Shown here: piece by piece, positions 1 through 11,186 of the stretch
Position numbering within the stretch: the stretch's first letter is position 1
Layout of the letters: each line of letters starts with the position of its first letter
Notes under the pieces: model-generated
Told to the model about the DNA's origin: nothing
Database searches by the model: none
The model's input: the letters and a program-made list of their open reading frames with translations, nothing else
Origin: Clitoria ternatea
Taxonomy: Eukaryota > Streptophyta > Magnoliopsida > Fabales > Fabaceae
NCBI GenBank assembly: GCA_037962975.1
Contig: CM075674.1
Coordinates: 84,894,501-84,958,500 of the forward strand
Length of the DNA: 64,000 nucleotides
Reading direction: 5' to 3'
Program-made: the position numbers and the translations under genes

Positions 1-2469
1 ATTATCACCATAATTCATGCACCTATCATCCCACTACAATCCCATTATGAAAATCGTGTCCCCCACTTGTCATTTACATCATTAAATCAACACTACATCT
101 TGTTCCCAAGTCTGAATTCTTAGAACAAGCTAAAGTTAGTGAAGTCTCTCTCTTATTTTATTTCACTTTCTCCATCAATTTCACTCTTGATCTGAAGCTA
201 GGATAATAATACAACACTTTCAACCACTTTAGGAACCTCCATTAAGGTAAGAGGGGACAGGGTTGTGAATATTTGTGAAATGGGTAGAATTGTATGCTGA
301 TTCTAGGATTCCAGAATTTATTCGTAACTTGTTGCTCATTTTTGATATTAAAAACGTGTGAATTTGACTCTGACTTCTTCATGAAAGTTGTAGATATTTT
401 TGATATCTGAATTTTGAGACCTGAATCAAGTAATTTGAATAAGTATAGCAAAAGTTATAGCCAAAATACTACAGCATGTTCGTATGAAAGATTTATCCTT
501 TGTTTTGTGTATATATTGATTTACTGGGAACTGTACGTGCATAATCAGCCTTGGATGTCTTCATGAAAGTTGTAGATAATTAAGTTGTGGATCTTTAGAA
601 AGTGGTTTCACATTAAAATAATTTTTGTAGCTCAAGTTATACTCATAATACTGAAGTATGTACAAGCTGTAAATCTGTGAACTTGAAATCCGTATCTTAT
701 TGTTAAAATTGGGCATTTTGTAGTAAGAATTAGTGATCAGTGTCTTCATGAAAGTTGTAAATCTTTTTGTTATGTGAATTTTGAGACCTGAACCGATTGA
801 TTTGAGTATGTGTAGCAAAAGTTATAGCCAAAATACTACTGTATGTCCGAGTGAAAGATTTGCTTCATGTTTAGTGTATATTTTGATATGCTGGGAATTA
901 TACATGCATAATCAGCCTTGGATGTCTTCATGAAAGTTGTAGATAATTAAGTTTTGGATTTTTAGAAAGTGGTTTCACATCAAAATAATTTTTGTAGTTC
1001 AAGTTATGCTCAAATTACTGAAGTATGTGCAAGCTGAAATTCTGAAATTCTGGATTTTTGGAAATCCGAATCTTGTTTTCAATACTGGGAATTTTGTGGT
1101 ATGAATTAGTTGTTTGAGTCTTCATGAAAGTTGTAGATAATTATGTTAAGAGTATTTTAGAACTGGTTTCATGCAAAAATCATTTTTGTAACTCCAGAAA
1201 CACTGAAATTACTAATATATGTACGTTTTGAAAAACTCACCTTGAGGCAGTGTGGTATTTCGTGAATAAGTAATATTTCTGTTCGGAATTTGAAACTGTG
1301 TTCTTCATGAAAGTTGTAGATAATTGTATTATTGAGCTATAGAAAGTGGAATCACCTAAAAAGGAGTTGATTTGCCCATGTTATGACTATTTTGCTAATG
1401 TATGTTGCTGTTGGGGATGCTGAAAGTCACTTAGAATGGCTATTTTGAAAGAAAATGATATTTTCTCTATGTATAAAAATTATTTATTAAATTATTGAGT
1501 GATTATGAATTATTATAAATGTTGTTGAGTATCATACAGTTTGTATATTGTGATGGTGAATAATTATGAATGACATAATTAATATATATGTACATGAATG
1601 CCTTGTGGTTATTGACATATGTGGTTGAAACAGTAAATCCATGATTTTGTGAATTATTATGTGTATTGTGTTCCTTGAGGACTTGTAGTATCCAAGAGGT
1701 TTTGGAAATGTGGATATCATGGTATGTTAAAAGAATTAAAGGCATTCATGCATCATAAGCATTTGGACGCACCATGGAATTTAGGGGTTCCATGATTGCC
1801 TACCCTGGTGGGGGGTTACTCTATGATGAGTTAAGCCCTATTATGTTGTGTGCCATGGAGTGTAGGGATTCATGGTTTATGCAGAAGTCCTACTTATGAT
1901 ATTGTGTACTTCGGTAATTAAGCGCCATGAAGTATAGGGATTCATGGTATATGCTAAAGCCCTATTTGTGTCTCTATGAGACTTTTACTGCAGTATTCCC
2001 ACCAAGACCAAATGGATCCAGCATGACATCATTTGACTAATTAAAGATCTATTAATGGACTTGTTTGGCATATTCATCATATCATTATGAATTGTTGATT
2101 GTGTTTGTGCAATTTTATCTATTTTATATTTATTCTATATTCTGTCTCACTCTTACATTAATTTTTACAGTGAATGACACGCAGAATGCAGAGTGATGCC
2201 ATGATGGATGTCTATTTGTTTTATTACCTGAACTTTGAATTTATGGGTTGTAATAAATATAATATGTCATGTACCATTATCTTCACAATCGTTTCCGCTA
2301 CTTAAATATTTTCTTGAATTTAATTATTCACGACTAGTATGTATGATAATTTTTTCGCTGTTATTAATTGTTATATAAACTCTGAATTAAATTTATAATT
2401 TTTAAAATGATCTTTCGAAAAGGCGAAAAATTTACTTGAAGATTTTAATCCACGTTTCGGGGCGTTACA
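1..2469 (-). mobile_element. 3.4-kb LTR, copy 1 (probable solo LTR, cut by window start)
   Basis: This is the reverse complement of 23885 to about 26549. Its TGTAACGCCCCG end lies at 2469 on the minus strand. It interrupts the left Ogre LTR at the place corresponding to about 21566-21570, and the 5 bases after it (ATTTC, 2470-2474) fit a target duplication whose partner is off-window. It is about 196 bases shorter than the matching part of copy 2 because it lacks one internal repeat unit of roughly 190 bases. No coding sequence is visible. Because the far end is missing, I cannot exclude that it is one LTR of a full element. Confidence 0.8.
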
Positions 2470-2526
2470 ATTTCCCTCCTTATGAATCATGATGATGGTC
2501 AAACAAAAACTAAGGGGAAATCAACA

Positions 2527-2539
2527 AGACGTCACGTCT
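2527..2539. promoter_or_regulatory. ACGT-core palindrome in 3' LTR
   Basis: AGACGTCACGTCT is a perfect inverted repeat around one central base and contains ACGT cores of the type bound by plant bZIP factors. It is the counterpart of the site at 21623-21635 in the other LTR. A regulatory role is inferred only. Confidence 0.35.
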
Positions 2540-3467
2540 AAATTGATTTTCACGGGAGTGACAGAAAGGACAGTTGTAAAGGAAACGTAAAAAATAAAAA
2601 TAGGAATAAAATGGGAAAAGTGGGCCCGACAGGATTTGAAGTCCTGCTCCTACGTATTCTTGAGTTACCAAGAAATCAGGGTTACATAGTTCTTGATGGT
2701 GTTTTTTTTAAGAAAAGAGTAGGTAGTTGATGGTATATGATGTCTTTGAGGAAAACTCATACAAGGCGAAGTTCTTCGCACGTGTATGGGTTCTGAGGAG
2801 ATTGTGTAGACGGGAGTACTCCCGTACGACACTGACTAAAAAAACAATTTTATGCTAATCAAAATAAAACGTGTGAAATACTCATTTTTTACTACTTATT
2901 ACGAACCTAGGTGGGAGAAAAAAGAAAAGAAAAAAAAACAACAGAAATTTATTTAAGTGGGGAAGCAGATTCGACAAACAGTAACAAATTTGACAGAAAA
3001 ATAAGTAATGAAAAAAGCAGGGAAAATAAGAAACAGAATGTAACCGGTGTGACGGGGATGCCGAGAGCCGGTGTGGACTTGAACAATGGGAACCGAAGTG
3101 ACGCCGGTGTGGCTGTAGAGTTATGGGGAACCGATATACAGTTTAGTGAAGGGACAGTGTAAGGGTTTGGTGTAAGGGCCGGTGTGAAATTGATGAGGGT
3201 GATTTAAGGGATCTGGACGGTATCTGGGAAATGGGGAAGTTCACTGAAAATTGGGTCTGATCCGGTGTCCTGGTAATGACTTAGGGTCCAGAACAAATTG
3301 TGAGGTTCGAGAGACCAAGATTCTGGCTTTGAACACCGGAGGAAACTTCAAGAGCTTTTGGGTCAAGAGATTTTTGGAGATCGGAGCAAGTTTCAGGGGA
3401 GTGTATGCAGAGTATCGACTAAAAAAATGACTAAATTTTCCAACCCTCTGCGCCTCTTCAGATGAGG

Positions 3468-3478
3468 CATTTATAGAG
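3468..3478 (-). promoter_or_regulatory. Candidate TATA box of Ogre 3' LTR
   Basis: The minus strand reads CTCTATAAATG here. The same position in the right LTR (22567-22577) reads CTATATAAATG, a canonical plant TATA box. It lies about 2.1 kb into the LTR, leaving a plausible R-U5 of up to about 1.5 kb. Position and sequence are the only evidence. Confidence 0.4.
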
Positions 3479-4079
3479 GTTCTGGGCGCTGGTTGAGTGC
3501 TAAGACAGCTCAAGCCTCCACTCACAGTGGAGGCAGCCTAGCCACTAACAGGTTGTGGGGAGCAGCGGCTGGTGGGGAATTTTTAATTATTTCCACTTCT
3601 GCCCCCTGTCTTCCACTTCCAGAATTCGTGGATCGACTTGGGTGTTGCGATTCCAAGTCACAGCATGGGCAATCGGACTCCTCGATCGGTGTCACATGAG
3701 TCTATTATCAAGTTCATAAAAGTGTCTTCCCACGTCGGGTAAGAGAGGACACTGGTGTCACTTGGACGGTCTTAGGGAAACGATGCCTCTTTCGTTGGCT
3801 CAGATCGGTATCCCTCAGATCCGGACCGGTGTTCTTCTTATGGCCCAGACCGCTGTGTCCGTATCCATTCTTGGTGGAAAATGAAAAGCCCGAATGCAAA
3901 ACCGATCCTTCGGTACTCGGTGTGAAGGCTTGAATTTGTTCAAGTAACACCAGATTCCTTTTCGTCCAGAGTTGATTTACTCGGGAATTATCCACCCAGA
4001 TATATCTCTGCCTGAGAGGTATTCATTCGGAGTCAAACTTACTCGGGAATATCTCTTTCCGAGAAGTTTTCATCAGAGC

Positions 4080-5480
4080 CTCTCTTTATTCAAAATCGCT
4101 TCACTCGGGAATTCTTTACTCGAATGTGTCTCCACCCGAGAGATACTCATTTGAAATCAAAGCCTTTCATCGCTCGGAAGTACTTCTCTCGGAATTGACC
4201 CATTCAGAAATATCTCACTCGGAGACAACCCCATTCATAAATATCTCACTCGGATATATCTCTTCCCAAAAATTTTTCTTTCAAAGTCAGAGCCACTTTT
4301 CATTCAGAATTGATTCACTCGGGAATTCCTTACTCGAATGTGTCTCCGCCCGAGAGATACTCATTTGAAAGCAAAGCCTTTCATCGCTTGGAAGTACTTC
4401 TCTCGGAATTGACCCACTCGGAAATGTCTCACTCGGAGACAACCTCATTCATAAATATCTTACTCGGATATATCTCTGCCCGAAAAGTTTTCTTTCAACG
4501 TCAGAGCCACTTTTTGTTCAGAATTGATTCACTCGGGAATTCCTTACTCGAATATGTCTCCGCCCGAGAGATACTCATTTGAAATCAAAGCCTTTCATCG
4601 CTCGGAAGTACTTCTCTTGGAATTGACCCACTCGAAAATGCCTCACTCGGAGACATCCCACTCGAAAGTATGGAGCTTGAGAGTCTTTACCTGAAAGGTA
4701 TTCATTCATAGTCAAAGCCTTTCTTCATTCAGAAGTAGCTCCCTTTGAAGTAGCCCACTCGAAAATGTCTCACTCAGAGACATCCCACTCGGCAACATCT
4801 CACTTGGAGACACCCTACTCAGAAATGATCATTCAGAGTCACCCTACTCGGAAATGATCATTCGGAAATATGGAACTTTAAAAGAGTTCTGCCCGAAAGG
4901 TATTCATTCATAGTCAGAGCCTTTCTTTGTTTGGAGGTAACTCCCTTGGAAGCAGCCCACTCGGAAATGCCTCACTCGGAGACATCCCACTCGGCAACGT
5001 CTCACTCGGAGACACCCTACTCGGAAATGATCATTCGGAGTCACCTTACTCGGAAATGATCATTCGGAAATATGGAACTTAAAAGAGTTTCTGCACAAAA
5101 GGTATTCATTCATAGTCAAAGCCTTTCTTCGTTCAGAGGTAACTCCCTTGGAAGCACCCCACTCGGAAATGCCTCACTCGGAGACATCCCACTCGGCAAC
5201 ATCTCACTCAGAGACACCCTACTCGGAAATCATCATTCGGAGTCACCTTACTCGGAAATGATCATTCAGAAATATGGAACTTAAAAAGAGTCTCTGCCCG
5301 AAAGGTATTCATTCATAGCCAGAGCATTTTGTTCATTCGGAAGTAACTCCCTTGGAAGCAGCCCACTCGAAAATGCCTCACTCGGAGGCATCCCACTCGG
5401 CAACGTCTCACTCGGAGACACCCTACTCGGAAATGATCATTCGGAGTCACCCTACTCGGAAATGATCATTCGGAGTCGAA
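4080..5480. repeat. Subrepeat array within Ogre LTR (ACTCGG / CCGAGT-rich)
   Basis: Two types of imperfect tandem units occur. The first, with a period near 215 bases, shows a GGAATTC...CTCGAATGTGTCTCC block near 4110, 4320 and 4535. The second, with a period near 200 bases, shows CACTCGGCAAC...CACCCTACTCGG blocks near 4785, 4990, 5190 and 5395. Both are built from short words containing ACTCGG (CCGAGT on the minus, sense strand). Most of the array recurs in the right LTR. Confidence 0.8.
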
Positions 5481-5486
5481 GTTCAG

Positions 5487-5507
5487 TTTAGGGTTTAGGG
5501 TTTAGGG
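5487..5507. repeat. Three telomere-type repeats (TTTAGGG)3 in Ogre 3' LTR
   Basis: Exactly three TTTAGGG units lie about 95-115 bases from the LTR edge. On the sense (minus) strand this gives AAACCCTAA, the plant telo-box. The identical block sits at 27925-27945 in the right LTR, so it belongs to the element and is not a chromosome end. Confidence 0.9.
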
Positions 5508-5601
5508 TGACGAACCCAAACACAAATAGAACGAAGGGGTTCCAAGTGACGGAATTCCCTATTCTTTGTGAAAATTGACCGGACCGAAATAGGTGTTCAC
5601 A

Positions 5602-5625
5602 GATGCCCCTCTTTACTTCTTTTTC
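5602..5625 (-). other. Polypurine tract of the Ogre-like element
   Basis: On the minus strand a purine-rich run ending AAAGAGGGGCATC directly abuts the LTR start TGTGAACACC. This is the expected plus-strand primer site just upstream of the 3' LTR and fixes the LTR boundary at 5601. Confidence 0.8.
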
Positions 5626-6177
5626 ACAAGAGAAACACAAAGCTTCTGTGTTTTTGAAGTGAAAAGGAAGTAAAGATATGAACACCGATGTAGGGGCCAG
5701 GTGGGACCTCTTAATCGGTATGGCATCTGACGGTGTTGGCAATCAATGAGTCGGTGTGACCTTTTCCTCTTTAATGAAGAGCATTTTTCACATCTGCCTC
5801 TTTTTTTTCAAGAATGCCATGATTGACCTGTGACCGACGTATGATAAATAATAACTTGAAACAACATCGTCTAATCTCATCAATTGCACTTGAATTCCGA
5901 ATCAATAAAACCCACATCGACCTTTAACAACATCGTCCTCTTTTTTTGTTTTTTTTTGTTTTTTTGTTTTTTTTCTTTTTTTCTTTTTTTTGAGTAAATA
6001 GAATTGGGGCGGTGCACCAGTTTCAGCAGGAAGTGGTTAACTGGGAATTATCTTTTGGGATGACAGGAAGCGAAAGGATTGTCTTTTAGTTAACAGGAGG
6101 TGAGAGGATTGGGGGCTAATTCTAAATTGACTGGAGATGAAAAGATTGGGGTTGACCCTCGGTAGGCTGGAAATAAA
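5626..6177 (-). other. Ogre 3' untranslated region, proximal to LTR
   Basis: This is non-coding tail of the element. It contains a T-rich low-complexity run at about 5937-5991. I see no gene. Confidence 0.6.
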
Positions 6178-6372
6178 GGGTGCCATTTGTTCGGCGACTG
6201 GAAGGTAAATGGGTGCCATTTGTTCGACGACTGGAAGGTAAAGGGTGCCATTTGTTCGACGACTGGAAGATAAAGGGGTGCCATTTGTTCGGTGACTGGA
6301 AGGTAAAGGGTGCCATTTGTTTGGCGACTTGAAGGTAAAGGGTGCCATTTGTTCGGCGACTGGAAGGTAAAG
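6178..6372. repeat. Minisatellite A, six copies of a 31-33 bp unit
   Basis: The block GGTGCCATTTGTTCGGCGAC followed by TGGAAGGTAAA repeats with starts near 6181, 6214, 6246, 6279, 6311 and 6342. It lies in the 3' tail of the Ogre-like element. Repetitive minus-strand frames rich in Asn-Lys-Trp-His-Pro arise only from the unit and are not genes. Confidence 0.9.
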
Positions 6373-6740
6373 GTGAGGCTGTTGCCTCTCGGTTGACAGA
6401 AAAAATAAAGGTGAGGGTGTTGTCTCTCGTTTGACAGAAAAGTAAAGGTGAGGGTGTTGCCTCTCGATTGACAGGAAAGTAAAAGGTGAGGGTATTGCCT
6501 CTCAGTTTGATAGGAAAATAAAGGTGAGGGTGTTGCCTCTCGGTTGACAGAAAAGTAAAGGTGAGGGTGTTGTCTCTCGGTTGACAGGAAAGTAAAGGTG
6601 AGGGTGTTGCCTCTCGGTCGACAGGAACGTAAAAGGTGAGGGTGTTGCCTCTCGGTTGACAGGAAAGTAAAGGTGAGGGTGTTGCCTCTCAGTTGACAGG
6701 AAAGTAAAAGGTGAGGGTATTGCCTCTTGGTTTGAAAGAT
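6373..6740. repeat. Minisatellite B, about ten copies of a 37-39 bp unit
   Basis: The unit GGTGAGGGTGTTGCCTCTCG plus GTTGACAGGAAAGTAAA is repeated head to tail directly after minisatellite A. Single-base and 1-2 base length variants distinguish the copies. Confidence 0.9.
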
Positions 6741-6784
6741 CCGGGGGTTAACTAGAAGTCCCGTCTAAATTAACCTGGATTTAG

Positions 6785-7225
6785 AGACTTGGGGTGATGC
6801 CCCAGTTTGAAATGATTGAAAGAATCTTGGGGGTACTATCCCTTGATTGAAAGAAAAAGGTCTGGGGTGATGCCCCAGTTTCTGGAAATACTGAAGAAGT
6901 TAGGGGTGCTACCCCTTGACAGAGAGAAACCCAGGGTGATGCCCCAGTTTTTGGAAAGACTGAAAGTTTTAGGGGTACTACCCCTCGAGTGAAAGAGAGA
7001 AATCTAGGGATATGCCCCAGTTTGAGCTATTTTGAAATTCAGGGTACTGCCCCTTGACTGGAAAAGAAACCTGGGGAGATGCCACAGTTTGAGCTTTTTA
7101 GAAATTTGGGGTACTGCCCCTTGACTGGAAGAGAAATCTGGGGAGATGCCCCAGTTTGAGCCTTTTGGAAATTCGGGGTTCTTCCCCTTGACTAGAAGTG
7201 AAATCTGGGGAGATGCCGCAGTTTG
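6785..7225. repeat. Minisatellite C, about seven degenerate 65-73 bp units
   Basis: Each unit carries CTGGGGTGATGCCCCAG, a short self-complementary block, and a second block like GGGGTACTACCCC. Copies appear near 6797, 6868, 6937, 7010, 7078, 7145 and 7211. Both blocks can fold as small hairpins. Degeneracy is higher than in arrays A and B, which suggests an older array. Confidence 0.8.
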
Positions 7226-8195
7226 AGCAGTTTGGTGAGAAGAGTGTGATGGGTGCTAGTTTGGTAATGATGACCTCATTGGGGAAGGATAGGTTTTCCT
7301 AAGTCTGATCAAAGAAATACTCTGGTTGGGGAGAGCTGAGTCCATTTTGTGGTTTTCCTCGTAAGGAATTCTTAGTTTGTGTTCTTCTTGGGTATGAATG
7401 GTGGGTCTTGTTGGGGAGAGCTTTGGCGAATACTCGCTTCTGGATAATGGATTCTGGCTACCCCTTTAACAAGAAAGTGAGTAGTATAAAAAAAAAGACT
7501 TACAGGTAAACCCTCCTTGGCGACTGGCTTTTTAAGGTAACTCATGGATGAAATAGAAATACCCTCTGACTTTGGAGAACGTATTTAGCGGAGTTGGTTA
7601 AGCTTACACCTAGCAAAGTCTGGTGCTATGATGCATTTTGTTTCCCATAACTACACGTTCTGTCACTCTTTTCTTCAAAAATTTTGGAGAAAACTTGTTT
7701 ATTTATATGAAAATTTAGTCATGAACACATGTAGAAAGAAAGACAAATTTTATTTATGATCATCAGGTATAAACAATGGTGATGAAAATAATGTTAAACA
7801 CAGAGATGTGATGAGGCATGAAGAATTGAAGATAAATGGAAAGGGGAAGGCTCATGTATCCTCCGGTGATTTTCTGAGAGCAATGAAGATCTTGATTCTT
7901 TCTCATGGCTTTATGTTCATCCTCTGATTTTGCTTCTGTGGATTAGTTTGACAATGACCCACATGCCTCAGTCTGACTTCCTCATTTCCGGCTTGGGGAT
8001 TATGTTGCCGTGTCAAGGCTTCTTTTTGGTTTTGACTTGCCAGAGCTGCCCACTCTTTTTTTTGGCTCATCAAATAGCTCTAACTTTTGCCTAGGTCGCC
8101 CTTTCAGGTTTTCAACCTAGCGAGCTTTTTTTTTATGCAAAGTATTTTTCAGTGCGTCGGCGTTGACAGGCATTGGTAAGTCGTCTCCATCCATG
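7226..8195 (-). other. Ogre 3' region between integrase and repeat arrays
   Basis: This is non-coding on present evidence. It follows the integrase C-terminus on the minus strand. No domain, RNA gene or inserted element is recognised. Confidence 0.5.
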
Positions 8196-9197
8196 TTAGT
8201 GAGTATGAGAGCTCCTCCGAAAAAAAGCCTTCTTTACAACATATGGTCCTTCGTAGTTAGGTGTCCACTTCCCTCGAATATCTTTCTGAATTGGTAAAAC
8301 CTTCTTAAGGACCAAATCCCCTTCTTGGAACTGTCGGGGGCGCACTTTCTTTTCATATGCCCGCTTCATGCGCTTTTGATACAACTGTCCCCAGCAGAAA
8401 GCGGTTAACCTCTTCCTGTCAATCAGGTTCAGTTGGTCATATTTGGCCTGGACCCACTCAGCTTCTTCCAGTTTGGCTGCCATGATCACCCTAAGGGACG
8501 GGATCTCTACTTCAAACGGCAGTACAGCTTCCATTTCATAAACCAAAGAAAATGGGGTTGCCCCAGTCGAGGTTCGCACCGAGGTTCGATATCCGTGCAG
8601 TGCGAAGGGAAGCATTTCATTCCAATCTTTATAGGTCACCACCATCTTTTGCACTATCTTCTTGATATTTTTATTAGCCGCCTCAACTGCTCCATTCATT
8701 TTTGGACGGTACGGAGAGGAGTTATGGTGAGAGATTTTAAAGCCCTCACAAAGCTCCTTCATCATTTTGTTGTTCAAATTTGTACCATTGTCTGTGATGA
8801 TTTGGCTTGGTAGGCCATACCGGCATATCAGCTCATGTTTGACGAATTTGACCACAACATTCTTCGTCACATTGGTGTATGAAGCTGCCTCCACCCACTT
8901 GGTGAAATAATCGACAGTGACCAGAATGAATCGATGACCGTTTGAGGCTTTTGCCTCAATGGGCCCAATAACATCCATACCCCACATTGAAAAGGGCCAC
9001 GGTGCTGACAACTCATTTAGGGAGGAAGGTGGTGCATGAATGTGATCAGCATAAATCTGACATTTATGACACCTCCGTACATAAGCAAAACAATCTGCTT
9101 CCATGGTCATCCAGTAATATCCTGCCCTTAAGATCTTTCTTGACATGGCGTGCCCATTTGTGTGAGTTTCAAAAGATCCTTCATGGATATCTCTCAT
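8196..9197 (-). pseudogene. Ogre/Tat integrase domain of pol
   Basis: A 333-residue open stretch that would integrate the element's cDNA into the nucleus. The HHCC zinc-binding residues are visible at His12, His16, Cys43 and Cys46 (RRCHKCQ). The catalytic triad is present: Asp75 (MDVIGP), Asp136 (TDNG) and Glu172 (NGAVEAAN), with the usual 35 residues between the last two. The C-terminal part (about 285-320, GDLVLKK...GPYVV) matches the usual gypsy integrase tail. The apparent start is only the first Met after an in-frame TAA; the frame belongs to the pol reading frame shared with the RT and RNase H segments upstream. The catalytic residues are intact but the polyprotein is broken. Confidence 0.92.
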
Positions 9198-9308
9198 GAT
9201 TTAGTTTTCCTCGACGGTATCAACACATCAGAGGAGAACGGAGTCGTAATTCCTCTTGTATAGCACGTTGCCATTCAACAGATATCCCATAGCCAGCCTT
9301 ATGAGGGT

Positions 9309-9929
9309 TCATCTGTTATTATCTGTGATACCTTTAAGGTATTCTTGGCATTGGAGGTATCTTTTAATGTCATGATACCAAGGTTTGTCGTCCAGCTCTC
9401 CTTCTATGACCTGGCAATGGGCAGGTTCTTGTCGTTTCTTTACCTCAATGAGAGGCACCTCGTAGTCACTGCTAACTTTGAACATAGCAGCTAGGGTGGC
9501 CAAAGCATCTGCCATTTGGTTGTTATCCCATGGGACATGATAGCAGGTAATTTCATCGAACTCTTTGATCATCTCCTTGATGTGAGCATGATAGGGAACT
9601 AGTTTACTATCTCTAGTTTCCCACTCATCCTTTAATTGATGGATAACCAAAGCAGAATCTCCATAAACCTCCAGGATCTTTACTCCCATGTTCAGAGACG
9701 CCTGTATCCCTAAGAAACATGCTTCATATTCTGCAACATTGTTGGTGCAATCAAAACATAGTCGAGCGTAAATAGGGATGAATTCCTTATCAGGTGAGAT
9801 CAGGACAACCCCAATTCCGTGCCCCAGCGCGTTGGAAGCCCCATCGAACCTCATGATCCATCTGGTTTCCAGATCGTCTTCTTCTTTGAAAAGGGCCAGA
9901 ATATCCTCATTCGGGAAATCATGCCGCAT
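9309..9929 (-). pseudogene. Second (archaeal-type) RNase H of Ogre/Tat pol
   Basis: This 206-residue stretch carries an RNase H fold with the acidic residues expected: Asp29 (RFDGASN), Glu67 (AEYEA), Asp91 (YGDSALV) and a C-terminal Asp in NNQMADALA. It lies between the RT-RNase H segment and integrase, in the same frame. A separate RNase H in addition to the one fused to RT is characteristic of the Tat/Ogre group of Ty3/gypsy elements. Stops before and after it break the polyprotein. Confidence 0.88.
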
Positions 9930-10154
9930 TGGTTAGTAAGTCTCAATGGGTTGGTGTGCCAAGTAATCTTCTTGCGCACTCCCTTTGATGGCCTTTTGGG
10001 TGACATATGTTATGTCATATTCTATCAGTAATACTTACCAACAGGCAATCCTCCTAGTCAGAGCAGGTTTTTCAAAGATGTACTTAATGGGATCCATCTT
10101 AAACACCATCCAAGTGGTATGATTGAGCATGTATTGCCGTAAGCGCTGGGTGGC

Positions 10155-11186
10155 CTAGGCCAATGCACAGCATGTTCTTTCAAGAGAAGAGTATCTCATC
10201 TCGCATTCAGTAAATCTCTTGCTCAAGTAATAGATAGCACACTCCTTCCTCCCAGTCTTATCATGTTGACCTAACACGCATCCCATGGATTCGTTCAGCA
10301 CGGTCAAGTACAGGATTAGTGGTTTCCCATGAACGGGCGGTACCAAGATTGGTGGCTCCAACAAGTACTGCTTTATCCTTTCAAATGCAGTTTGGCAATC
10401 TTCATTCCACTGCCCAAGCTGGTTCTTGTAGAGTAACTTGAAAATTGGCTCACAGGTTGCTGTCATTTGGGAAATGAATCGGGCGATGTAGTTCAACCTT
10501 CCCAGGAATCCTCGGACTTCTTTTTCGGTACGAGGAGAAGGCATTTCTAGAATTGCCTTGACCTTGTCAGGATCAACTTCTATCCCTCTCTCGCTTACGA
10601 TGAATCCTAACAATTTGCCAGATTTCGCGCCAAAGGTGCACTTGGCTGGATTCAATCTAAGCTTGAATTTCCTTAACCTCTCGAAGAGTTTCCTCAGATC
10701 AGTAATGTGCTCTTCCTTAGATCTGGATTTGGCAATTATGTTGTCCACATAGACTTCTATTTCCTTGTGCATCATGTCATGGAAAAGAGTCACCATTGTC
10801 CTTTGATAGGTGGCTCCCGCGTTCTTCAATCCGAAGGACATTACTTTGTAACAAAAGGTGCCCCACAGAGTGATGAACGTGGTTTTTTCCATATCTTCTG
10901 GTGCCATCTTGATCTGATTATATCCTGAAAATCCATCCATAAATGAGAAGATAGAGTGTTAAGTTGTATTATCGACCAGTACGTCGATCTGAGGTAAAGG
11001 AAAATCATCTTTAGGGCTGGCCCTATTCAAGTCTCGGTAATCCACACACATCCTTACTTTCCTATCTTTCTTTGGAATGGGAACTATGTTGGCTACCCAT
11101 TGCGGATATTTAGCTACGGCCAAGAAACCAACATCGAATTGCTTCTTGACTTCTTCTTTGATCTTAAGAAGCATTTCTGGCTTCAT
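10155..11186 (-). pseudogene. Reverse transcriptase and first RNase H of Ogre/Tat pol
   Basis: Two in-frame pieces (11186-10959 and 10940-10155) are separated by a TAA. The upstream part contains RMCVDYRDLNRASPKD, and the downstream part FMDGFSGYNQ (motif A, Asp intact) and FGLKNAGATYQR. Motif C reads YVDN at residues 64-67 of the second piece instead of YVDD: the codon at 10740-10742 encodes Asn, removing a metal-binding Asp. The RNase H part follows (LGQHDKTGRK...YYLSKRF) and stops at a TAG at 10155. The reading frame continues into the second RNase H and integrase. The enzyme would be dead from the motif C change alone. Confidence 0.92.

Larger units (their letters stand above)
2470..5601 (-). 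repeat. 3' LTR of the Ogre-like element (part inside window)
   Basis: Bases 2475-5601 match the right LTR segments 21571-23884, 27253-27949 and 30534-30610. On the minus strand it starts TGTGAACACC at 5601, next to a polypurine tract. The plus-strand view shows a TATA-like site near 3468-3478, long arrays of ACTCGG-containing subrepeats (about 4080-5480) and three telomere-type repeats. Open frames here are byproducts of the LTR sequence and are not called as genes. The remaining 0.5 kb of this LTR (equivalent to 21064-21570) lies left of the window. Confidence 0.88.

Noticed and set aside
2911..3162. 83-codon plus-strand frame, repeated at 21827-22261
   Set aside because: It lies within both Ogre LTRs, antisense to the element, and has no recognisable domain; it repeats only because the LTR repeats.
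5487..5507. Interstitial telomere or chromosome end
   Set aside because: Only three units, at the same site in both LTRs of one element; it is part of the LTR.
6037..6348. Minus-strand frames with a repeated Asn-Lys-Trp-His-Pro pattern
   Set aside because: They are translations of the minisatellite in several frames; all frames are open because the unit lacks stops.
6178..6740. Regular repeats resembling a CRISPR array
   Set aside because: The units are contiguous minisatellites without unique spacers, in plant DNA inside a retrotransposon tail.
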